Positions 1 through 6,508 of a stretch of DNA of 19,145 nucleotides are shown here, piece by piece (positions within the stretch are counted from its first letter, which is position 1; each line of letters opens with the position of its first letter). A program made the translations under genes and the position numbers. The notes below the pieces were generated by a model. The model was not told the DNA's origin and searched no databases. It saw nothing but the letters and a program-made list of their open reading frames with translations. Source of the DNA: Muribaculaceae bacterium (GTDB taxonomy: Bacteria; Pseudomonadota; Alphaproteobacteria; Rs-D84); contig JAMPEH010000034.1 of assembly GCA_023665245.1 (NCBI GenBank), positions 1-19,145 on the forward strand. The letters are read 5' to 3'.

Positions 1-15
1 TAGCTCCAAGGATGC

Positions 16-51
16 GACCCCTAAGCCATAAAAATTTTATGAAATGGGGTC
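16..51. repeat. Nested palindrome beyond the end of the ATPase/nuclease gene
   Basis: The outer arms are GACCCC (16-21) and GGGGTC (46-51). Inside lies a second palindrome, CATAAAA (27-33) and TTTTATG (35-41), around a single central A. The element sits 8 bases beyond the stop codon of the minus-strand gene. It could be a weak transcription terminator or mRNA-end hairpin for that gene, but no clear U-tract follows on the minus strand. It could also be a fragment of an intergenic repeat cut by the window edge. Confidence 0.4.
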
Positions 52-59
52 TAAGGAGT

Positions 60-1658
60 TTATGATTCTTTCTGGCAGAGCCAGTCGGAGAGACGGCGGG
101 TGGAGGTGTCGAAGTTGGCGCCGATTTTGAAGATGGTCTTGCCCGATGATTGGAAGGGAAGAGTATAGTTCTTTTCATCAATTTGGCTAACTGCCTCTTC
201 CGCAGTGCTGTCAATTTTGAATTCCATCACGTAGATGTAGTCGGCAGTCTCCACAAGCATATCGATTCGTCCTCGGCTTGTCCGATATTCAGTGTGGGTG
301 TAGAAGCCCATGAGTTTCATTATGACGTAAAGCACATTCTGATAATGCACCTCCTTGTCGCCTTGGATTTCTGATTGGGTTTCGGCTTCGGTTCTCTTCG
401 ATTTCCTGACATGGTCGTATGGTATCCCGGCAAAGAAAACCTGGATTTTTTCCATGAAATCCTCCACGCGTCCTTCGCGAACATCCTCAACGAATTTCCT
501 AATGGGGTTGCCGGATTCAGGCTGGCGCATCCAAGCCTTCAGAACAAGGTCGTTGAATCCCTGCGACACTTCCCTGTTAGGTAGACCAAGCGTGTATTCG
601 TCAAATTCCGGATCATAACCTTTTATGGTGAGGTAACCGGCTTGGAAGAAGAATGGTATGGGGTCTGAAAGGAAGATGTCGGCTCCATTGAGTTGGTTTT
701 CGGTACTTTTGCAGTTTTCAAGTTCCTGGAGGGGATAGCAGTTTATGTCAAGAACCTGCAAAAGTGAGGAAGTGGTGCCTGTGGCTACCCAGTATGAACC
801 AATACGGTTGGAACTGAATGTATTGAGCAAGCTGAAAGGATTGTAGATGTCCTCACCGTAGGCTGCAAAGTGATAACCGTCGTAGTTGGCTTTCAACCGG
901 TCATGTAGTTCGGTTGGAGTAATCTTTAGGCGGTTGGCCATAATTCTCATACTTTCAGCGAAATATTGGGAAAGCTCAGATTCGCTTATACCGCAGATGT
1001 CGTTGAAATCCGGTTCAATCGATAAATCTCTAAGATTGTTGAGACTGCTGAAGATGGAAACCTTGTTGAATCGTGTCACTCCGGTGAGCATACCGAACTT
1101 GATGTAGGGATCCAACGTCTTTAGGACACCATAGAAACCCTGGAGCATATTTCTGAATTTGCTCTGCAGTTTGGGGTTGTCGATGTTGGCAAGCAGGGGC
1201 TTGTCGTATTCGTCAATCAATATCACTACTTGTTCCCCTGAAATCTCGTATGCTTTGAGTATTACGTCTGAAAAACGGTTTTCAAGTCTGGAGGACGGTT
1301 CTGTTATTTCATAGTGTTTTTCCCATCTTTTGAGATGCCAGTCAAGATTGGAATAAAGGCTGTCTTCTTCTTTGTAGTTCTGTGCATTCAGGTCAAGATG
1401 GAGCACTTCGTAAGTCTGCCAGTCCCAATCGAGCGAGTCAATGGCGAGCCCTTTGAAAAGCTCTCGCTTTCCCTTGAATAGCGCCTCAAGGGTCGAAATG
1501 AGCAAGCTTTTGCCGAAACGACGGGGACGGCTTAGAAAATAATAGACTCCATCGCTGACAATCTTATGAATTATTTCGGTCTTGTCAACGTAAAGATAAT
1601 TCTCCCGTCTGATTTTCTCAAACGACTGTATGCCTATCGGGTATTTTATATTGCTCAT
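60..1658 (-). CDS. AAA-ATPase-like / PD-(D/E)XK nuclease-like protein (DUF1703 type)
   Basis: This 532-residue protein has two parts. The N-terminal AAA-ATPase-like domain opens with the typical KYPIGIQSFEKIR segment, carries a Walker A region RPRRFGKSLL (residues 44-53, Lys50) and a Walker B region VVILIDEYDKPLL (about 144-156, Asp149/Glu150). The C-terminal PD-(D/E)XK-like domain has RIDMLVE (Asp466) and EFK (Glu479, Lys481), in the D...ExK arrangement of this nuclease fold. The open frame extends to 1790, but the start at 1658 fits the family N-terminus, and the promoter found at 1684-1715 lies inside the longer version, which excludes it. Many paralogues of this family occur in Bacteroidetes genomes; their biological role is not established, though links to mobile elements or defence have been suggested. 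It is divergent from the PUL and has its own promoter, so a role in glycan use is unlikely. The family call is confident; nuclease activity is inferred from motifs only. Confidence 0.9.
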   Translation of the reverse strand: MSNIKYPIGIQSFEKIRRENYLYVDKTEIIHKIVSDGVYYFLSRPRRFGKSLLISTLEALFKGKRELFKGLAIDSLDWDWQTYEVLHLDLNAQNYKEEDSLYSNLDWHLKRWEKHYEITEPSSRLENRFSDVILKAYEISGEQVVILIDEYDKPLLANIDNPKLQSKFRNMLQGFYGVLKTLDPYIKFGMLTGVTRFNKVSIFSSLNNLRDLSIEPDFNDICGISESELSQYFAESMRIMANRLKITPTELHDRLKANYDGYHFAAYGEDIYNPFSLLNTFSSNRIGSYWVATGTTSSLLQVLDINCYPLQELENCKSTENQLNGADIFLSDPIPFFFQAGYLTIKGYDPEFDEYTLGLPNREVSQGFNDLVLKAWMRQPESGNPIRKFVEDVREGRVEDFMEKIQVFFAGIPYDHVRKSKRTEAETQSEIQGDKEVHYQNVLYVIMKLMGFYTHTEYRTSRGRIDMLVETADYIYVMEFKIDSTAEEAVSQIDEKNYTLPFQSSGKTIFKIGANFDTSTRRLSDWLCQKES

Positions 1659-1683
1659 AATCTCGCTGCTTTTATTGAATATA

Positions 1684-1715
1684 CAAAGATAATCAAAAAT
1701 TTGTTTCAGTGCAAA
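1684..1715 (-). promoter_or_regulatory. Bacteroidales housekeeping promoter of the ATPase/nuclease gene
   Basis: On the minus strand the sequence is TTTG (1715-1712), 20 bases, then TATCTTTG (1691-1684). This is an exact match to the Bacteroides primary-sigma consensus TTTG, 19-21 bases, TAnnTTTG. Transcription would start near 1677, giving a leader of about 20 bases before the ATG at 1658. This also settles the start codon of that gene. Confidence 0.8.
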
Positions 1716-1782
1716 TCGAAAAGTAAAATTCAAAAATTCAACTTTTGAGTGAATGAGGAGGTTTGTTCGTATATAGGGGTAA

Positions 1783-3714
1783 ATGAACAATGCAATAACT
1801 ATGGCTAAATATTACCCCATATTGATCGCTGCCGCCATGAGCTGCATAGCCGGAGTCTCGGCTGCAGCTGATGTGCTCACCCTGACCTCACCCGACGGCA
1901 AGAAGGAAGTTTCCTTTTCAAAAGAAGGAAAGGAACTGACCTACAGCATAAAGAACAGTGGCAAAGACGTGATTCTCCCCTCGCGTGCCGGCCTTCATGT
2001 CGACAACCGCACATGGGAGATGGCACTCGGAAAACGAGACCTTGTCCAACCCGACTGCTGGATGGACCTCCTGACAGTAGACAGCGTCAGCTACAACGCA
2101 CCAACCGACAGCGTATGGCATCCCCTTTATGGCGAACGATCCACAGTGAAAGACCACTTTAACAGTGCCACTCTCCACATGTCGCGCAAAGACAAGAGCG
2201 ACTATCGCCTTGACGTCCAGGTACGTGCCTACGACGAGGGAATTGCCTTCCGCTATTTCTTCCCCGAACACCCCGCAGCAATCTTCCACAAAGTGGTGGA
2301 TGACCTGACAGATTTCACCTTCCCCGAAGGCACCATGGCCTGGAGTGAGGAATGGGCACAGGCTCCTTTTCACAAGACCCCAATCGACAGCATTTCAATC
2401 CCCTCAGAAAGAGCCATGACATTCGAACTCCCCTCGGGGCAGTGGGCAGCCATCCTCGATGCCGATGTCGACGACTGGTGTCTCACAAAACTGAAAAGTC
2501 GCCAGGGAAAGAAAAACACCCTCGAGTCGGTGATGTATTCCCCGGTGGACATTGTGACCTACTACGCCACCCCCTGGAAAATAGTGATGACCGCCGACAC
2601 CCCCGGAGAATTGATAGAAAACAACGACATCGTGCTCAACCTGAATCTTCCGTGTCAGATTGAAAATACAGACTGGATCAAACCCGGAAAAATCATGAGG
2701 TGTACAAAAATTGACACCGAAGCGGGCATGAAAAACATTGATTTCTGTGCCGAACACAACATTCCATACATGCTATTCGACTGGCTCTGGTATCTCCCCT
2801 GCACAAGCCACGACGGAGACGCGACCAAGGTGGTTGACAATCTCGACATGCAGCGTGTCGTAGATTATGGTAAGGAAAAGGGTGTGGGAGTCTGGCTGTA
2901 TGTCAACCAACACGCACTTATGAAACAAATGGATGAATTGTTTCCCCTGTTAAGAGATTGGGGTATAGTCGGTGTGAAATCTGGTTTTGTGCAGTATGCC
3001 TCCCATCGCTGGGCAACATGGCTCCACGACATGGTGCGCTATGCCGCAGAGAATAACCTGCTGATGAATATCCACGACGAGTTCCGCCCCTCCGGTTTCT
3101 CGCGCACATATCCTAATCTTCTCACTCAGGAAGGCATCCTTGGCAATGAGGAATGGCCAGATGCCACCCATAATGTCACTCTTCCCTTCACCAGAATGCT
3201 CAACGGACCGGCCGACTACACCATCTGCTACTTCGACAAACGATTGAAGAACACCCACGCCCATCAGTTGGCCGCCTCATTGGTGTTCTTCAGCCCGTTG
3301 CAGACCATCTTCTGGTATGACACCCCCTCGCGCTATAATGGCGAACCGGAAGTGGAATGGTTTGAAAACCTTGAGACTGTCTTCGACGATAGCCGAGTGC
3401 TCGACGGTTATCCCGGCGAAAACATCGTGATGGCCCGCCGCAAGGGCGACGTGTGGTTTGTCGGTGCGATGACCGGCAACGACGGTCGCCGTCAGGAAAT
3501 ATCACTCGATTTCCTTCCGGAAGGGGAGACCTGGCTTGCTCAGATCTATACCGACGACCCGAATATGGACACAGCTACCAAAGTGAGATGCGACAAATTC
3601 AGAGTCGATAGCAACTCAACGCTGAGATTCGACCTCCAGCCTAAAGGGGGCGCCGCAGTGAGACTGACCAAACTTGACAAAAACGAAGCAAAAAAATACA
3701 AAAGATACAAATGA
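1783..3714 (+). CDS. Glycoside hydrolase family 97-like secreted glycosidase
   Basis: This 643-residue protein has the GH97 layout: an N-terminal beta-sandwich beginning TLTSPDGKKEVSF, a catalytic (beta/alpha)8 barrel (about residues 270-540) and a C-terminal beta-sandwich. Diagnostic blocks include YDEGIAFRYFF, RTYPNLLTQEG and LPFTRMLNGPADYT. GH97 enzymes act on alpha-glucosides, alpha-galactosides or beta-L-arabinopyranosides in the periplasm. An N-terminal signal peptide ends near GVSAAAD. ATG 1783 has an AGGGG three bases before it; ATG 1801 (residue 7) would also give a good signal peptide and is a real alternative. The nucleophile Asp of retaining GH97 enzymes is replaced by Gly401 in GVKSGFVQ, as in inverting SusB-like enzymes, and the SusB base loop is not recognisable. 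NIHDEFRP (Asp432, Glu433) and GNEEWP (Glu456, Glu457) remain as candidate catalytic carboxylates. The family call is firm; substrate and mechanism are open. It overlaps the next gene by 4 bases. Confidence 0.9.
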   Translation: MNNAITMAKYYPILIAAAMSCIAGVSAAADVLTLTSPDGKKEVSFSKEGKELTYSIKNSGKDVILPSRAGLHVDNRTWEMALGKRDLVQPDCWMDLLTVDSVSYNAPTDSVWHPLYGERSTVKDHFNSATLHMSRKDKSDYRLDVQVRAYDEGIAFRYFFPEHPAAIFHKVVDDLTDFTFPEGTMAWSEEWAQAPFHKTPIDSISIPSERAMTFELPSGQWAAILDADVDDWCLTKLKSRQGKKNTLESVMYSPVDIVTYYATPWKIVMTADTPGELIENNDIVLNLNLPCQIENTDWIKPGKIMRCTKIDTEAGMKNIDFCAEHNIPYMLFDWLWYLPCTSHDGDATKVVDNLDMQRVVDYGKEKGVGVWLYVNQHALMKQMDELFPLLRDWGIVGVKSGFVQYASHRWATWLHDMVRYAAENNLLMNIHDEFRPSGFSRTYPNLLTQEGILGNEEWPDATHNVTLPFTRMLNGPADYTICYFDKRLKNTHAHQLAASLVFFSPLQTIFWYDTPSRYNGEPEVEWFENLETVFDDSRVLDGYPGENIVMARRKGDVWFVGAMTGNDGRRQEISLDFLPEGETWLAQIYTDDPNMDTATKVRCDKFRVDSNSTLRFDLQPKGGAAVRLTKLDKNEAKKYKRYK

Positions 3715-4976
3715 AAACCATCAACCTTACATCCTGCCTGATAGCCTCTCTCGGCATCTTTGGCTCTTGTGCCGCCCACAATGAGCGCCTGCTTGCCGTG
3801 GATACTGAAAAGGAATTGGAATATTGCCATTCCAAGGTGCTTTCCACCCTTGCCGAACTGCATCAGGACAAGGACTCAATCGACTATATGATGATGCCTC
3901 GAAATGTGGCGCCGCAAGCCCACTCGTGGGAGTGTCGTCCCACCTGCGCCGAGGAGTGGTGCAGCGGTTTCTGGCCCGGCGTCCTTTGGTATGACTATGA
4001 GGCAAGCAAAGACTCCACCGTCTTCGCCCAGGCCGACAAATTCACCCACTCCATCAAGAAGATTGTGGAGACCCCCGTCTTCGACCATGACCTCGGTTTC
4101 TTGGTATATTGCAGTTATGGCAATGGATATCGCCTCACCAATCGTGATGACTACAAGCAGGTGATTCTCAATGCCGCCGACTCCCTCGCCACTCTTTTCA
4201 ATCCCAAAGTCGGCACTATCCTCTCGTGGCCGCGTGAGGTCGCAAAGTTTGGTGGCCACAACACCATCATGGACAACATGATAAACCTTGAGATGCTCTT
4301 CTGGGCAGCCAAGAACGGCGGCAACCCCTACCTTCACGATATCGCCGTGAAACATGCCGAAACCACCATGAAGAATCATTTCCGCGACGACTATACGTCT
4401 TATCATGTGGCTGTCTACGACTCGATCACCGGCAATTTCCTGCGCGGTTGCACCCATCAGGGTTATGCCGACGACTCGATGTGGGCACGCGGCCAAGCTT
4501 GGGCCATCTATGGTTTCACTGTGGTTTATCGCGAGACAAAAGATCCCAAATTCCTCGATTTCGTTCAGAAAGTGGCCGATGTCTATCTGGATCGACTCCC
4601 CGAAGACAAGATACCCTACTGGGATTTTGACGACCCCGCCATCCCCAACGCGCCCAGAGACGCATCCGCAGCCTGTGTGGTGGCCTCGGCACTGCTCGAA
4701 CTCAGCGACTATGTCGGTGGCGAAAAAGGTCAGCACTATATGGATGAGGCAAAGGATATGCTTACCAGCGCCAGCAGCGACCGATACAAGTCGGGCGACC
4801 AAAACAATTCTTTCCTCCTCCACTCCACAGGCCATCACCCCGCCGGAAGCGAGATTGACTACTCAATCATTTACGCCGACTATTACTACATTGAGGCTCT
4901 CAACCGCCTGGCGCATTTGAATCAAGGTAATACCCCAAATTCCGCTGAAGGAATGGCCCAAAATGTTAAAAATTAA
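3711..4976 (+). CDS. GH88 unsaturated glucuronyl hydrolase
   Basis: The 421-residue product belongs to GH88, (alpha/alpha)6-barrel enzymes that hydrate the 4,5-double bond of unsaturated uronic acids left by polysaccharide lyases and release the sugar. Two catalytic aspartates can be placed: Asp127 in HDLGF and Asp188 in IMDNMINLE. Their 61-residue spacing equals that of Asp88/Asp149 in the Bacillus sp. GL1 enzyme. Other family blocks are DDSMWARGQAWAIYGF and the C-terminal DYSIIYADYYYIEAL. The N-terminus has a signal peptide with a relaxed lipobox, FGSC at Cys20, so it may be a lipoprotein or simply periplasmic. The start codon overlaps the stop of the GH97 gene (ATGA), suggesting translational coupling. 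Its presence predicts that a lyase produces the substrate, which agrees with the lyase gene at the right edge of the window. Confidence 0.93.
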   Translation: MKTINLTSCLIASLGIFGSCAAHNERLLAVDTEKELEYCHSKVLSTLAELHQDKDSIDYMMMPRNVAPQAHSWECRPTCAEEWCSGFWPGVLWYDYEASKDSTVFAQADKFTHSIKKIVETPVFDHDLGFLVYCSYGNGYRLTNRDDYKQVILNAADSLATLFNPKVGTILSWPREVAKFGGHNTIMDNMINLEMLFWAAKNGGNPYLHDIAVKHAETTMKNHFRDDYTSYHVAVYDSITGNFLRGCTHQGYADDSMWARGQAWAIYGFTVVYRETKDPKFLDFVQKVADVYLDRLPEDKIPYWDFDDPAIPNAPRDASAACVVASALLELSDYVGGEKGQHYMDEAKDMLTSASSDRYKSGDQNNSFLLHSTGHHPAGSEIDYSIIYADYYYIEALNRLAHLNQGNTPNSAEGMAQNVKN

Positions 4977-4986
4977 ATTTTCTGCG

Positions 4987-5016
4987 TTAACAAGGGTGAT
5001 AAAAAGCCCTTGTTAA
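4987..5016 (+). other. Intercistronic hairpin between GH88 and GH28-like genes
   Basis: TTAACAAGGG (4987-4996) and CCCTTGTTAA (5007-5016) form a perfect 10-base-pair stem with a 10-base loop. It lies 10 bases past the GH88 stop. The bases that follow (ACGTTTATATAATAAC) hold no continuous U-tract, so it is at best a weak terminator. It is more likely a processing or mRNA-stability element inside the operon. Confidence 0.55.
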
Positions 5017-5055
5017 ACGTTTATATAATAACCTACTTCCCTTTTTAAAAGCATC

Positions 5056-6492
5056 ATGAACCGCTTTTTTACCGTTATTGCTGCATCTGCAGTGTGCTTA
5101 TCGGCTCACTGCGAACTCAAGACATATACTGCCCCTGCTGAGGCTAAAATGAACAAATCTTTCACCGTCGAGGTATGCGAACCGGGTTCCGGTTGGCAGA
5201 CCGTGCCGGTCTACAATGTTATGGTCGACCGCGTGGAGGAAAAACACAACGTGGAAAATTCCTCAATGGCATATTTCGACTTCTCCGGCACGGTGAATGT
5301 CAGGGTCGTATCTTGCAACCGCAAGATAGAATCAGCAAGAGTGCGCCCGCTAAGCTATGGCATCACGCCGAAAGTGAACGGCGACACCATCGAGTTCTCT
5401 CTCGACCGACCAAGGCTCCTCTCGGTGGAGGTGAACGGCGAGATTTTCGACAATCTTCAGCTTTTTGCCAACCCCATCGAGACAGATGCACCCGCAAACA
5501 TCAAGAAATTCCTGAAAGACAAAAAGAACGTTTACTTCAGTCCCGGCTACCACAAACTGGATTCCACTCTTGTCATCGGCAGCAATCAGGAGGTTTACGT
5601 GGCAGGAGGTGCCTATGTGGACGGTAAGATTGAGATCAACGATGCAGAAAACGTGAAACTCCATGGCCGCGGCATGATCTATCCGCATCGCAACATGGGC
5701 ATCCACGTGATACGTAGCAAGAATGTGGAGATAGATGGAGTCTTCACCACCCAATGTGCAGTGGGCGGCAGCAACTTTGTGAAGGTCAACAATGTGAAGG
5801 TGATGAGCTATTATGGTTGGGGCGATGGTTTCAACATCTTCGCCAGCAACGACGTGCACTACTCCAACGTGTTTGCCCGCACCAGCGACGACTGCACCAC
5901 CATCTATGCCACCCGCAAGGGTTTCGTAGGCGGTTGCCGCAACATTGTCACTGAAAACTCAGTCCTCTGGGCTGACGTGGCTCATCCCTTTATGATTGGT
6001 CTTCACGGTAGTGCCAAGGAGATTGGCCCCGATGCCCCCTCCGACACTATAGAGAATATTCTCTACCGCAACATCGATGTCCTTGATATGAAGGAGAAAC
6101 AGATTGACTATCAAGGTGTATTTGCAATCGTGGCTGGTGACAACAACGTAGTCCGCGATGTGACCTTCGATGATATCCGCGTTGAGGATTTCCGTCAGGG
6201 AAAACTCTTCGACATCCGCATGGCCTGGAATCAGAAATATTGTGCCGCTCCCGGCAGAGCGATTGAAAACATTAAGTTTAAAGACATTTTCTACAACGGC
6301 GACAAATCGGAATTGTCTCTTATCATCGGCTACGACGAAAGCCGAAGGATTAAGGGTATACATTTCGACAATCTTGTGATCAACGGGGTGAAGATCACCG
6401 ACACAATGCCCGGAAAACCAGCATGGTATAAGACCGGCGACATGGCCCGGATCTTTATCGGCGAGCATGTGGAGGATGTGACCTTTGAATAA
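5056..6492 (+). CDS. Right-handed beta-helix glycoside hydrolase, GH28-like (clan GH-N)
   Basis: The 478-residue protein starts with a signal peptide (about residues 1-19), followed by an Ig-like beta-sandwich (about 20-135) and a right-handed beta-helix (about 145-475). The entry to the helix, VYVAGGAYVDGKI followed by LHGRGMIYP, is typical of pectin-lyase-fold hydrolases. Candidate catalytic residues are Asp257 in GWGDGFN and Asp278/Asp279 in RTSDDC. Their spacing (21 and 22) is the same as Asp180, Asp201 and Asp202 of Aspergillus niger polygalacturonase II. The GHG and RIK motifs of true polygalacturonases are not obvious, although GLHG (His317) and DIRMAW are nearby candidates. The N-terminal sandwich plus helix also recalls GH49 dextranases. 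The likely role is periplasmic hydrolysis of a side chain or backbone link of the PUL substrate. The stop lies 16 bases before the regulator gene, so the two are probably co-transcribed. Confidence 0.78.
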   Translation: MNRFFTVIAASAVCLSAHCELKTYTAPAEAKMNKSFTVEVCEPGSGWQTVPVYNVMVDRVEEKHNVENSSMAYFDFSGTVNVRVVSCNRKIESARVRPLSYGITPKVNGDTIEFSLDRPRLLSVEVNGEIFDNLQLFANPIETDAPANIKKFLKDKKNVYFSPGYHKLDSTLVIGSNQEVYVAGGAYVDGKIEINDAENVKLHGRGMIYPHRNMGIHVIRSKNVEIDGVFTTQCAVGGSNFVKVNNVKVMSYYGWGDGFNIFASNDVHYSNVFARTSDDCTTIYATRKGFVGGCRNIVTENSVLWADVAHPFMIGLHGSAKEIGPDAPSDTIENILYRNIDVLDMKEKQIDYQGVFAIVAGDNNVVRDVTFDDIRVEDFRQGKLFDIRMAWNQKYCAAPGRAIENIKFKDIFYNGDKSELSLIIGYDESRRIKGIHFDNLVINGVKITDTMPGKPAWYKTGDMARIFIGEHVEDVTFE

Positions 6493-6508
6493 GAATATTA
6501 AAGTTTGA

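Noticed and set aside
1740..1765. Possible promoter of the GH97 operon (AACTTTTG or GAGGTTTG as -7 box)
   Set aside because: Each box misses one consensus base and neither has a TTTG-like -33 element at 19-21 bases, so the start of this operon could not be placed.
3876..4838. 320-codon minus-strand open frame opposite the GH88 gene
   Set aside because: It is antisense to a gene with clear catalytic motifs, its product has low-complexity Val/Gly/His-rich composition and no recognisable domain.
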